From: Aphrocallistes beatrix | Taxonomy: Eukaryota; Porifera; Hexactinellida; Sceptrulophora; Aphrocallistidae | Reading direction: 5' to 3' | NCBI GenBank assembly: GCA_963281255.1 | Contig: OY725490.1 | Span: 1,178,001 to 1,242,000, forward strand | Length of the DNA stretch: 64,000 nt | In this document: positions 36,986 to 49,003 of the stretch, one piece after another | Position numbering within the stretch: the first letter of the stretch is position 1 | Layout: each line of letters begins with the position of its first letter | The notes under the pieces: generated by a model | Told to the model about the DNA's origin: nothing | Seen by the model: the letters and a program-made list of their open reading frames with translations, nothing else | The model's database searches: none | Position numbers and translations under genes: made by a program

Positions 36986-37338
36986 TTTTTATCCATGAAT
37001 TTTTATCCATTATTTAACTTCATATTTTAAATTTATTCTTATATATTTTCTTTTCAGTTATCATTGGAACTGCTGTGGGAGGAGCAGTCGTGCTCATAGG
37101 TTGTCTGACCACAGTAGTTATGTGTGTATTGTTTATTATTTACCTGAGGAAAAGAAAAGAAAACCCCAGTTAGTTACATTTTATAATAGATTTATGAATA
37201 TTTATTCTACTGACAAGATCCACCATCCTTTAGAATATACAGGAGCAGACGGATCTCATGTGAAAGAGTAAGTGTAATTTATCTCAATTGATAATTTGCT
37301 GTATTGTCTCATAACTGAAAAACTTTTTTAATTTAGAG

Positions 37339-37679
37339 CAGGGATTCTCAACGTGTGGTCTTCTGGTCAAAATTGACCACAGTTTAGTCAAATACGAGTA
37401 AAAATTACATTATTTTATGGCCAATTCACACCGTCTTTGATCAGATTTATTCTATATCTGTGCAGTTATTTGGATAATGTCATTGAAATTGTATTATTTG
37501 AGAATCGGAACAATAAGTTAGAGTTGTGATGTAATTAAGTTGTGTATAGCTATGGAACTACTGGAAGCACTTTAAAATGTGTATTGAGATGTCATACCTT
37601 CCATAACCATGACTCAGGAATACTGTGGTATTTTAGCGTCGAAATGTGGTATTTATCCAAAAAAGGTTGAGAATTCCTG
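37339..37679. mobile_element. hAT-type MITE shared by receptors A and C
   Basis: The ends are CAGGGATTCTCAACGTG (left) and AAAGGTTGAGAATTCCTG (right), which are hAT-like. The flanking 8 bp, ATTTAGAG and ATAGAGAG, look like a degraded duplication. The same insertion lies at the homologous intron position in receptor C (59,457-59,608, internally deleted), where the right flank ATTGAGAG is intermediate. Receptor B appears to have an empty site near 46,608. Confidence 0.75.
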
Positions 37680-38210
37680 ATAGAGAGATACAAATTGCAT
37701 TGTCAACGGATAGGAAGTAAAGTATTTCCTATCAAATAAGATTAGCACTTGCCTTCCCCATTACAGAGGCTCCATTTAAGAGATTCCATTGTATATTGCT
37801 TTGAACTAATATTTCTATTTTAACTCAATTGCTTTGTAGATATGAGGAGCTAGAAGAAGCTACTTACAGTCAGGTTAACAAGAAATCTAAGCTTAAGCCT
37901 GAACCTGTGAAGAAAGATGAGGTAATAGCAACATAGTACTATAAAGCATGAATTTATATGATGCTAGTTATAACAAAGTATTGATATTCAGATATCATAT
38001 TTAATAAAATATTATAGAACTCCATAGCCTTTATATATTCTAATATATTATTTCTATCAATTTCTTCCACAGAATGAGCTCACTTACTTGGAGATAGACC
38101 ATAGCTCTGGTACTAGAAAAATGGTGAAGCCTCCAACCATACCAAAAACCAACTACGTAGATATAGCTGACTTACCTGAGACTACTCAATATGTGAGTCT
38201 GCAAAACTGA

Positions 38211-38554
38211 TTGGTGGAAAGATGGATACAAACTCTGCTTTTATAATACGCTCTATTTTCTATATAAATGAATATGTATATGTTGAACTATGATAGATAC
38301 TCTATTGAAGATATATTTTCTTATTCCCTACCCTAGAGATGTAGTCATACTTTCTTGTGATTAAAGATATTTCCTATTTGAGTTTATTAGTGAATGAGTG
38401 AAGTGCAATATTTTTTAGTCTGGATTCTATGAGGTGTTGGATGTATTACCTAAAAATGACTTAAAATTACATTTTTGGATTTATTCAAACCATTTTTGCT
38501 TAATGTCTTATGACTATCATGCAAAATAATTAGTAGAGAATGAGGGAGTAGGTA
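38211..38554. other. 3' flank of receptor A
   Basis: Bases 38,290-38,400 are closely similar to the 3' flank of receptor C (59,942-60,052), including CCCTACCC, CATACTTTCTTGTGATTAAA and GAATGAGTGAAGTG. This is presumably 3' untranslated sequence. No further gene is seen. Confidence 0.6.
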
Positions 38555-38809
38555 GGGGAATCGGAATAAGACCTAAACCATTCGAAGTAGGAATGAAACC
38601 TAAAACGTGTGAAGTAGGAATAAGACCTAAAATTAGAGGAAGAGCGAAAGTGAGCATTTTAGGTTTGAAATAGTGTTCAATTGAGTAGGAAAGTGGCGTT
38701 TTTATTCGTAAGGGGGTACTGTGACATTTTAACTCTATCCCACTTTGCTGTTTTTGGGCATTATTCCTACATGTACTGAAAATATTTTAGGTCTTATTCC
38801 GTCGACTCC
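38555..38809. mobile_element. MITE with GTAGGTA duplication
   Basis: The 255-bp element has inverted ends GGGGAATCGGAATAAGACCT (left) and AGGTCTTATTCCGTCGACTCC (right, inverted, partly matching at the tip). GTAGGTA flanks it on both sides (38,548-38,554 and 38,810-38,816). The internal phrase GAATAAGACCTAAA is repeated three times near the left end. There is no open frame. The 7-8 bp duplication is compatible with hAT, but the tips are not typical of it. Confidence 0.65.
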
Positions 38810-39104
38810 GTAGGTACACTCTTGGAGGTTCTACTATTTTCTATGGAATTCTGATGAAAAATAGTTGATAGAGAACATCCAGTATACAGCTATGTTTGGA
38901 TTAAAAAATAAAATCAATTAGATTTAATTAACAGGGAGGTTATAGAATAAGCACAGGAGAGTAGAAGAAAATCCGTGAATAAATAAGCAAGGAGGCTCGT
39001 TTATTCAGACCCCTAGAGTACTTCCGCCAATAATTCATATTTATGGTTTATTGTTTTATCTTACAGCCTGACATATCCTTTTTGAGGTATCATCTTCTGT
39101 CAGA

Positions 39105-42100
39105 ATGAGTTTGTTTGGAAATCACTTCACGCTGTTTCTTTTCTTCAGCTTTTACATTTTTTGTCAAGGTAGCATTTTTTGAATGCCAGTCAGCTCGTAC
39201 CACATACCAACAGAAATCCTGCTTTTCGCTGTGTTCTTAGATATTTCATCCAAAATGCTGTAGAAATCATACATTTAATTTTGGTAGTTGTATGTACGAG
39301 TTAACTTTTTGGTAGTTGGTATGAGTTGACTGGTTCCCGTATTTTTTTACATTAATACTCGTTAGTATAATCACTTATCATGAACCTACTTAATATGTAC
39401 AGTGGAGTCTCCCATAACGGACACTCCGAGAAATGGACAAACCTCGTGGCACGGATTAAATTTGCCAAGCATGCAATACTTAAGCTGTCTCCGAGAAGCG
39501 GACAACTCCGAACAACGGACAGGGAACTGGCCCGAACGGCGTGTCTTAATGTAAAATTATCTCCCAAGAACGGACAACCAGAAACTGCACCCAATGATTC
39601 TTATGGATATCACAAAATTTACATATAATATGAGTAGCTATTCAAGTCCACTGTCTGTTAAGTCGTTCAACAATTCTTTCATCTTGTCAATGTAAACTTT
39701 AGGTCCATAAAGACGGTACACACACGGGATTTCTAGTCCGTAACCTGCTCCTCTGTTTTCTTTCTCTCCCGTAACCTCAGCAAATGCTTTATTTACTTCT
39801 CTTCACAAAAATTGAGAAAGGCGTGGTGTTTATAGGGTACGTGTGCTTCCGTTACTCATCACTCAATATATTAATTATTATCACAGTATATTAAAACTTG
39901 TGACTTCTCCCGTCACTGTTCAACTTTAATACATGTAAAACTTCATTCAAAATGATGCATATTGAGTGTTTTGATAAAAATATGGACCAGTCTCCGAGAA
40001 GCGGACAATTCTTTACAACGGACATAAGCCATGTCCCCTACGTGTCCGTTATTCAGAGACTCCACTGTACATTCATTTATGAGGTAACTAGAATGGGAAA
40101 ATAATTTCTGAAATTCTTATTTAATAACTTTTCCACTTATAGAGGTTCATTTGTATAGAATCGAATAAAGTTGACCCAAATAAAGAGGTTCCCCATTTAT
40201 ACAGACCGACTTATCAAGGTTATATGTATAATCAGATGTAATATTGATTATTAAAAGAAGGTTTTGAAATTAAATTTCGTTACTACCTCTTATTAAACCA
40301 AGATGTAAATTCTAGGTACTGTAACTCAGACTCCCAGCACAGCATGTGTGGGAGACAGAATCACTGTCAGTTGTACACTGATACCTCCTACTGGTCAAAC
40401 ATTCACAGCTACCCTTCCGCGTTTCCTCATTGGAGATTTTAATACATCCTTTTCAGCTATCAACATCAACAACAGTGTATCACACCCTGATGTAGATCTG
40501 TCTAGACTGACAGCTTACACCAATGCTGGATCTGTCACGATGGTGTCTGGAGTAGTTACTCTACTTTCTTATCTGAATTCTGATAAAGGACTACGCATCG
40601 GTTGCGAAGTGGCTCTAAATACTGGGATGGATCTAATTGATAATACCCAATTGATCCAATCAGGTATAGATTTGTAGCTACACATAATGTTTTGTTTCAT
40701 TGATTAATTAACAACTATTTTGATAGTGGAGATTTTTTAGAAAAAGTGTCCTGATACACAGCGAAAATCAGCCCACTTCTTCTGTACAAATGTCTTCATA
40801 ATCGATGTTCCATGACGATTTAGTACCAAACACCTTTCATTCACCATGGAAATATTTCACAAATCCATTGAATTCAGTTTCAGAGATGAGGAGAGTCATT
40901 CATTTGCGAGTTAAAATTAGGTTCATCTCGCACAATCAATCAAAATGACACTTCCTCATCACCAATTAATTGGATCCAAATGGTTTTACAATAATGCTAG
41001 TTATAACTCGTATTTGCCTCTAATTCGATATGGTCAATGTACTAATAACTTCGAATGTGGAGTTAAAAGGCTCTACTGGAATCACTTAAACATATATTGG
41101 TTTTGACTTTGCGGTTCTACCTAGTTCAGCCAATGGCAGCCATTTGCCTGAGACTTGATGCAGAACTAGGAGCCTTTCAAGATCCATAGGCGGTCTTCAT
41201 TCTGAAATTCACTTAGTTTGGCTGCTAGAGATCTATATCCACTTCTAGCATTTGGATTAGTATTTCTCCCAGGAGACTGCAGGGGATTGCCATTATTTTT
41301 TGGCACAATATACACAACTCTAAATAAAGTAGTAAGATAAAGCAATCACGACGTTATTATCATTTATCAATTGGAAACTCCATTTTACACATTATTCAAG
41401 TATTTACTTAATCACTCAGCTCCCACAATGAAATGACTTGCGTTCCTCAGGCTGGGAACCACTGCTCTATTGTAGGTTTAGACATACGTATAGTATGCAT
41501 GTATATATTTTATATAGCTCCTCCTTCTGCTCCTATCAGTCTACAGAGCTCTGTATCTAACTTCAACACAGTTACTTGCTCAGCTGACATATCTCTATCA
41601 TGGAATACTCCTCCTAGCAACAGAACTGTAGATAGGTATTTCCTGTATCTTGATGGATCTCCACTAACTACTACTAATTCTAACAGTTACATTGACTCCA
41701 CTATTCTGAATATCAACACTGACTATCAGTACTCTGTAACAGCTATGAGCTGTGTTGGTAACTCTACTAACAGCTCTACTAATGTTAACTCTGTTGCAAG
41801 TGAGTCATAACTAAATTTATAGTCTTATATAGATGGCCCGCAAAGTGTATGATCAGAATATCGATCTCAGTAAATTGTTTGAACCAAATCAGATCACTTA
41901 TTTGACTTCTACGTAGATCAATAGTAATGACGTCATCATATAATTACTGAGTTTGTATAATAATAAACGAATGTTCATAATAGGGAGGTTAGAAATAGGC
42001 GACCTTGACTAGTATTCTATTGGAACCAAACTGAAGTCGATTATCATGGATTTATTGTCCCTAAAAACTTTTCTAGCTCCTCCTGCTCCCAGTCTACAGA

Positions 42101-45100
42101 GCTCTGTATATAGCCTAAACTCAGCTACTTGCTCAGCTGACATATCTCTATCATGGAATACTCCTCCTAGCAACAGAACTGTAGATTGGTATTTCCTGTA
42201 TCTTAATGGATCTCCACTACTTACTACTAATTCTACCAGTTACATTCACTCCACTATTCTGAATATCAACACTGACTATCAGTACTCTGTAACAGCTATG
42301 AACTGTATTGGTAATTCTACTCCAAGCTCTTTGAGTAATCCAATCAATATCGCAAGTCAGTGTATATATTTATAACTTCCTCTCTGTTTATCTTTTGAAA
42401 TTCTTTTCCTTTGTTTATTATTTTAGGTTATTTTCTAATGAAAAGTTCACAGTTCGCTTGTCTCGCTTATAACAACGATACTGGAGTATTGACCATTAGT
42501 TGGGTGAGTTTAACTCTTGAATATGTGAATGAAGAGACATATAATTCCCCAAAATATTATAGATATTTTCAAATATCCTATCCTGCCATGATATCTCATT
42601 AGTGTAACGTTACCCCAAACATGCATACAGTACATTACTGTAACATTACCTTAATATTAATCAATGTGAGCTCAGGCGCCTCCTGCGGACATTGTATCCG
42701 CCAGCCCCGCAGTGCGCTTATCTGAGTGAAAGCGAGATTAAACATCGAAATTTGACAACAGCATAGTATGCTATATTTAATATAGATACTAGTCATTTAG
42801 ACTGATTACTTCACCCAGTCTGCTTGGATTTGAAATTCTGATGGAATACAGGAGTACAAGAATGGAGAGTTTTTCTGCCCTACTATTCTAGTCCCGAACC
42901 TGAAAGATTATTGATAGAAGACATGTCAAAAAGCTGATATACAAGTATTATTAATTAATACTCTCTTGAATCACTTTTAAATGAACGCCTTAAACATCGA
43001 TTTTTTCTAATTTAGAACTTCTAATTTGGAACCCTATTTTATTTCTAGCTAGACCTCTGTTGATGTATATAGGGTGATGCTTCTTATTAATATACACAAT
43101 TCCTTATTTCCATTTCTGAGACTTTTATCCGTTTCTACATTTAGGATTTGGACTCATCACCAGTAAGAGAATTAGAAATAACGTATTCTCTTCAACTTTT
43201 TTACACTCACAGGAGACATAACATAGAACAAACATACAATGACAATGCTAACTTCACTCTACTATCCTCTCAAACCCAATATAGTACAAATATCACTGTT
43301 GCAAACTTTACTCAACAAGATGGAGTAGAGACAAGCATAACAGCTAACTTGACTATCGTACAACAGTGTGGGCAGTCATTCAGTGGAATGGCAATGAGCT
43401 GTTTCTTCGACTCTAGTAAGTTAACTGTTTTAGTAGTAACCATTGAGATCTCGTTTGATTTATTTATTTGCATAATATATGTACTATAATTATGTTTCAA
43501 ACAATTTTCCATGTCAATCAATCATATTTCAAGTTTAAGGAGTCATTATGATTTATTTATATGCATTGAGTTAGGTCTAATCCTATTTACCAATTATATT
43601 AAACAAGCACGCTTCGCGCACTTGCGTAAGGCGACTGGAAATGTCAAATAAATTATTAAAATATGATATTTGAAATCTACACCGCTAACAAACAAATTCT
43701 AACGTTTAATATATCTCCGAATAACGGACACATTAGGGATATGGTTTTTGTCCGTGAGAGATTCTGGAGGGTGCTTAAGTACTACATACGTATATGGCGA
43801 AATTATTCCGTCCATGAGGTTTGTCCGTTGGAGAGAGGCTGTCCCCTTTTCAATGTGTCTGTTTTGTGAGACTCTACTGCAGTGATTCTCAAAGTGGGCC
43901 GTAGAGCCCCCCAGGGGGCGCTGAAAGGTTGTTGGGGGGCGCTAATGTGTTTTGTTAGCAATACATCTACGATATTTGAACCTCAAAAAAAAATGTGTAT
44001 TCCAGAATATTGATGGTCAATCTTTGAAACAAATTTCAACATTCACTGTAGTTGTAAGAGCTAGAAAGTACAATAATCACACTGTCAATGGTTTCCCGTG
44101 ACTAATTAATACAATAATTACACTTGATGGCTTACGGATCATGAGTAAGGGGAGGGGGCGGTGTCGACAGTAAAATCCTGATTAGGGGGCGGTGTGCTAA
44201 ATTAGTTTGAGAAACACTGCTCTACTGTATAGATCAGAGTAAGTGGGGAAATTCGAATGTAAAATTAATTCAATATTAGAGGAATTGTTGGGCATGAACA
44301 ATGCTTGATGATGATATAACTAATTTTGTCCTGCGAATTAAAGATTGCATGGTGCCAAAAACTATTAAGTATAGCTCTTGTTTCTACTGAAACTGAAAAT
44401 TATACTTTTCTTTAACTGAAACTAAAATACATCAATTTTAATTTCAGTTAGGAGCCCTAATGTTAGAGACATCACTGGTTATGGCGATATAGTTAATGAT
44501 AGACATCAATAATGCACCGAAAAGGATTTTAAATAATTTTGTTTATGTGCCCTGTGCAATAATTTACAATCTATTTATAGATATTCCTCCCTTTCCACCT
44601 ACTCCTACAAACGTTACAGGTAATTTTTGTACACACCGTAATAGCTTGAATGATGCACCCAATGACAGATTATGGTTTATACTAATTATGGCCTCTTCTC
44701 AATTATCAAATAATATCTCCTATGATTACTGTCGTTGTGTGTAAATTATTTTTTGCAAGCGAGCTTCACTCACTTGCATAGCGCTGCAGGTAGACACTTT
44801 TTGGTCCTCCGAACTCTCCATTCAGGAGAATCCTGCTATAAAATAGTCAGTCTCTAATAAAATTATTTTAGTTAATTGAGAAAAATATTTTTAAAATTAA
44901 ATTTTCATGCAAACGCGAAAGTTCACTAGTCGCGCTTGTGCTTATAAAACCGGCAATAAAAGTATTTGACTGTAGAAGCAGGTCCATACCTGATTAAAAA
45001 TTATAAAACAATAAATAATGTTCAGTTATTTATATTTGTCCAAAATATGTCTATTCCTCCAAACTGTAAATATTGTAATTTCTAGCTACAATAACTCAGA

Positions 45101-47747
45101 GAACAACCACTGCGTGTGAAGGAGACACAGTCAATGTCAGCTGTGTACTGAATGCACCTGGCGGACAAATGTTTCAATCTACTGTTCCTCGTTTCTTCAT
45201 CGGAGATTCTATGACTTCAGTTTCAGCTAACAACATCAACAACAGTGTATCACACCCTGGTGTAGATCTGACTAGACTGACAGCTTACACCAATGCTGGA
45301 AATCTCATGATGGTGTCTGGAGTAGTTACTCTAACTTCTTACCAAACTTCTGATGAGGGACTACGTATCGGGTGTGAAGTTCATCTGGAGAATGGCACTG
45401 AAATTATCGTAGAACTTCGACTTGTTCAATCATGTTTGTACCTTTTTTATTTTACTATACCTTATTAAGTTTTAGCCTTAGTTTGTCGAATCGATTATGG
45501 TGCTACAAAGCAAAATTTGGAATGTGCTAGGTAAATGTTAATTCGCTTACAAATGAGTTCGAATATCAATAAAAAGGCAAATTTTTCACATATTTTGGGA
45601 AAAGTGACTAATTGTGTTGACTAATACAATTTGGTAATTTTTATAAATGGAAAATAGTAGTGACTATTGCTAAGTACACACGAAACCGTTTTTCTTAGTA
45701 TTTCTTTACAGCTTCAAACAGTGAGAAAAACGATACGTGATGCATGTGATCGAAAACAACATTAGTTTGTAATATTTCTAGATTCTCAAGTTGGAGTATA
45801 CGAGTACTTTTCCAGTAAATGCAATATTTGTCACAAAATTTATTTAATTAATGGTTCAGTGAAGTATAAAAGTCAAAATCTTATATGGTAGATAACATCT
45901 TACTTCCTATTTTCTGCCATAAATCAAAGTTCTTCGATCGCGAGGTTGTAAATACATTAAGATTCAAATAAAATGTATTTGAATATGTTTTAGCAAAATG
46001 TAAATACATCTCTAAAGTATTTAGTGCATATTGGAGATATCTTTTTATGTTTTTTATTTCTTATAGGTCCAGGAGATCCCACCATTCCCCTTCTTGGTAA
46101 GTTGATTATATAAGGTGCAACTTAAATAGCTTAAAGTATTCGCGATTTAATGATTTTTTAATGATATTTGAGCACTTTTGTTCCTCTAAATAATGACCGA
46201 TATTTAATTTTTGATATACTTTTTTAGCCTAAAAATGGGATACCTGAGAGATTTTCCCATAATACCTTAGTTAATTTGTCCATAATTTAACCTATCTTTT
46301 ATATTTCTTCTATATTTTTTCTAATATATTTCCTCTTCAGTTAGATTTGGGTCTAGTGTGGGCGTAGTCTTATTTATCCTGATCATATTCATAGCTCTGT
46401 TTGTATTATTTCTTATCGTTTTCTGGTGCAAAAGAAAAGAGATCCACAGTTAGTTGGGTTTTATAATTAGATTTACTGAGTATTTATTCTACTGACTAGA
46501 CTCACCATTCTTTAGAACCTACAAGATTAGATGAATCTGGTGTGAAAGAGTAAGTGTACTCGTATTGGGAATTAAAGAATTCATTGTTTAATAATTATTA
46601 TCTTTTTTAAGAGAAATTAATCAATTATTATAAATTCTACGTCGTCTGTTCCATCTATAGGTCGGATTTCAAATTTCTTGAGGAAATCTTTTTAGAGTAA
46701 CAACCATTCAATCACCCTTTAGAATGTCTTGTTTTCTAATATTCAAAAGTTCTCGTTAGATAGTTTTCTTAAACTAAAATTGACACTTGCCTCCTCTATT
46801 CCCCAATTATAAGCAATTCCCGTTTTCAAAGAGCAATTTTTCCCATTCACAGAGGCTCCATTAGAGATATTCCAATGTACAGTAGATATTGGAGATATTT
46901 ATAGTGATATTGCCGGGCAGATAATCTTTTGTCAAATTACCATTATAACCAAAAAATAAGCATGGAATATCATCGAATTGGAATCTCAAACAGAGCTAAA
47001 TTATCTCTATCCGATACTGTATATCAGTGGTTCTCAATCGGGGGTGCGAGAAAGTATCCACTTGATTAATATTTACTAAGAGATAACAAATTTGTTCCAT
47101 TTTGCCTACCCAATGAAGTGCATTGTTTAGCTTTAGCACATTTTATTGTATTCTTGGAAGTGCTTTTTCAAAATCATATAATGTGTAAATCAATGCATTT
47201 TATTGAATAGGCGTAATGACGCTACCTTTATTAAAAAGCGAGAGTTGATTTCGAAAGCTGAAGGGGTGTGGGAGTCTAAAATGGTTAAGAAACACTGCTG
47301 TATATGTATTGCTTTGAACTGATATTTCTATTTTAACTTGCATTGGTAGATATGAGGGGTTAGAAGAAAATACTTGCAGTGAGGTTAACAAGAAATCTGA
47401 TCTTACGTGTAAGCCTGAACCTATGAAGAAGGATGAGGTAATAGCAATATAGTACTATCTAAAAGTGAGTACTTATGAAGCTAATCGAAAAGCAGCTTTG
47501 GTACTCAGGAATCATTCTAACACTTATAACCCCCAATACAATTCCTTTCAATATATTAATTAAAAAATATCTGCAAAGAACTCTAGCATTTATCTACTTT
47601 ATATTTATTTCTATCAATTTCTTTCCACAGATCAAACTCCATTACTTGGATATAGACCATGGTCCTCATCCTGGAAAAATAGTGAAGCCTCCAACCATCT
47701 CTCCTACTCCCTATATTAATATAGACCACGTTGAGACTAATCAATAA
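39105..47747 (+). CDS. Receptor gene B: SP-Ig-FN3x3-Ig-TM-ITIM, intact
   Basis: Thirteen exons: 39,105-39,168 (signal peptide), 40,316-40,663 (Ig-like; Cys in VSC and RIGC), 41,518-41,799 and 42,077-42,355 (two FN3 domains with ISLSWN and DYQYSVTAM), 42,427-42,503 plus 43,145-43,415 (third FN3, split), 44,581-44,619 (Pro/Thr linker), 45,086-45,433 (second Ig-like), 46,067-46,096, 46,341-46,448 (TM helix, then WCKRKE), 46,516-46,549, 47,350-47,437 and 47,631-47,747. They sum to 2,085 nt, 694 codons plus stop, with every junction phase agreeing; domain exons are phase 1-1. The tail has YEGL, LHYLDI (ITIM consensus) and YINI. The second ITAM Tyr of gene A is here the TAA stop. The product is a type I plasma-membrane receptor with many Asn-linked sequons. 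The ligand is unknown; a role in recognition or adhesion is inferred from architecture. Donors GTTTGT (45,434) and GTCAGT (42,356) are non-consensus but used by paralogues or plausible. Confidence 0.85.
39398..40069. mobile_element. Tc1/mariner-type MITE in intron 1 of receptor B
   Basis: The 672-bp element has inverted ends TACAGTGGAGTCTCCCATAA and the inverse ending CAGAGACTCCACTGTA. The outer TA is the target. Subterminal phrases TCTCCGAGAAGCGGACAAC and AACGGACA recur in both halves. It accounts for the small open frames on both strands near its left end, which are not genes. Confidence 0.88.
42676..42735 (-). repeat. Dispersed repeat, short 5' fragment
   Basis: GGCGCCTCCTGCGGACATTGTATCCGCCAGCCCCGCAGTGCGC reads, on the minus strand, as the GC-rich hairpin start of the dispersed family (degraded). 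Two similar 5' scraps lie at 43,605-43,640 and 44,755-44,830, also in introns of receptor B. Confidence 0.5.
43709..44229. mobile_element. Degraded MITE of the 39,398 family, split by a hAT MITE
   Basis: Phrases CTCCGAATAACGGACACAT, TTGTCCGTTGGAGAG and a right end TGAGACTCTACTG match the family at 39,398. The terminal TA is displaced to 44,228 by the insertion of the next element. The left terminus is not recognisable. Confidence 0.6.
43880..44219. mobile_element. hAT-type MITE with perfect 8-bp duplication
   Basis: The ends are CAGTGATTCTCAAAGTGGGC (left) and TTTGAGAAACACTG (right). CTCTACTG is duplicated exactly on both sides (43,872-43,879 and 44,220-44,227). GGGGGGCGCT and AGGGGGCGGTG lie in its two halves. 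It interrupts the tip of the older MITE. Confidence 0.92.
47035..47297. mobile_element. hAT-type MITE in an intron of receptor B
   Basis: The ends are CAGTGGTTCTCAATCGGGGG (left) and GGTTAAGAAACACTG (right). CTGTATAT is duplicated exactly (47,027-47,034 and 47,298-47,305). It is absent from the homologous introns of A and C. Confidence 0.92.
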
Positions 47748-49003
47748 GCCAGTCTGAACACTCATTGCTGGATAGTTGGATAATATATATAGTATATATG
47801 TATAAAAGTGAACTATGAGATAGATATTCTGATTTGAAACTGTATTTTTTATTCCCTTTTTTATGGATGTTGTCATACTTTTTATTATTAATGATATTTG
47901 ATGAATTATATTGGCATATTTTTATTACATTTCTTCACATTTATCAGGATAGACTCACAGATACAATTGAATAAAGAATACTATCAAGTCAATGGCGCAT
48001 ACAAATAAGCAACACATTCACAAGAAACGCTAAAAATTGGTTAAATAAAATCAAAGTGGACTTCAAATTGTAATATATTTTATATATATAATTTCCCTAT
48101 CCGTTGCACTTTTATAATAGCAAGGGTAATAATTATAATTAAGAGTCCATAGAGGGAATACGTAATATCCAATCTAGAATCTACTTATTAAATATCAAAT
48201 ATTACACATTCAATCCAAATGGTAAAACATAGCAAGAAATAATGAAGTCCCTCACAGAGGGAATTAGAGTCTCTTCATTTTTTTGGTAATTACACATATT
48301 TTATGTTGTCAAGAATGTAGAAGCACATCTGTGAAGAGCTATTTTATAACCAAGAAATTCGAATGGACAGATTTCTGATCTGAAATTAGACTCTTAGCAT
48401 TTCTTAGTTTGATTGTATTTCCCTTAGTGAAGAGATCTAATTTGCTATTAGTTGTATGGAAAATAATGAAGTGTTGAAGTACTTTTGTCCGGTTAGTGTA
48501 GCATATAGTGTAGTACCAAATTATTTGAGATATTCTGAGTTTAGATTTTGTATATATTTTTCTATTCAATACATGTGATTATATTTCGTTGTGATTATTA
48601 AACGATGTGCTCTAATAGTACATAGCAACAGGGATGAAGGAAAAATATGCTAGTCATTCAACCGCTACATTATATTGTGATAATATGAACCTATGCACAC
48701 TAAATTTGTCCCTAAATTTAATTGTAATTCATGATAGAATAATGAGAATTCAGTCCTTGGTAATGAATCTGCAATATCTACAAATATTGCCGGATTAATA
48801 CCAGACTAAAAGAGCAGAAAATACTGATGGACAGATCGAAAATATTCACAATAGAATTAAGTTTAAAAGTGAGAATACTACATACAAATAATACAAATAC
48901 AAATATATAAAGTTGAATTCAGAATTATGAGATACAAATATAAATCCAAAGAAATATTTATATAAAACTTTTATGATATATCAGAAGAAGGATTAGCTGT
49001 CTT
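47748..49003. other. Intergenic, between convergent receptors B and D
   Basis: AT-rich DNA holding the 3' flanks of both genes. Around 47,838-47,910 there is weak similarity to the 3' flank of A (TATTCCC, TGTTGTCATACTTT). No other gene is seen on either strand. Confidence 0.5.

Larger units (their letters stand above)
31115..38210 (+). pseudogene. Receptor gene A: FN3-Ig-TM with ITIM and ITAM tail, 5' missing, mariner-interrupted
   Basis: Exons read from splice signals and paralogue B: 31,115-32,708 (second-type FN3, interrupted by a mariner), 34,467-34,814 (Ig-like, Cys in VSC and RIGC), 35,804-35,830, 37,058-37,168 (TM helix, then RKRKE), 37,234-37,267, 37,840-37,921 and 38,073-38,210. Without the mariner and one TA the sum is 1,023 nt, a whole number of codons. 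The tail carries YEEL, TYSQV, LTYLEI (ITIM consensus) and YVDI-x8-YVSL (ITAM consensus), ending LQN-stop. No signal peptide, first Ig, first FN3 or hinge exon is visible between the satellite and 31.1 kb. Those exons are either lost or lie beyond the array. It is a type I membrane receptor by homology. The downstream half (34.2-38.4 kb) matches gene B exons and introns. An ATTAAA near 38,362 could be a polyadenylation signal. Confidence 0.8.

Noticed and set aside
39352-39628. Two overlapping antisense open frames of about 80 codons
   Set aside because: Both lie across the left end of the MITE at 39,398 and follow its repeats.
44449-44490. Extra linker exon of receptor B after a TTTCAG acceptor
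   Set aside because: No donor in the right phase was found. The next exon at 44,581 joins directly in phase 1.
47475-47876. Plus and minus open frames overlapping the last exon of B
   Set aside because: The plus frame includes intron sequence upstream of a clear TTCCACAG acceptor. The minus one is its shadow.
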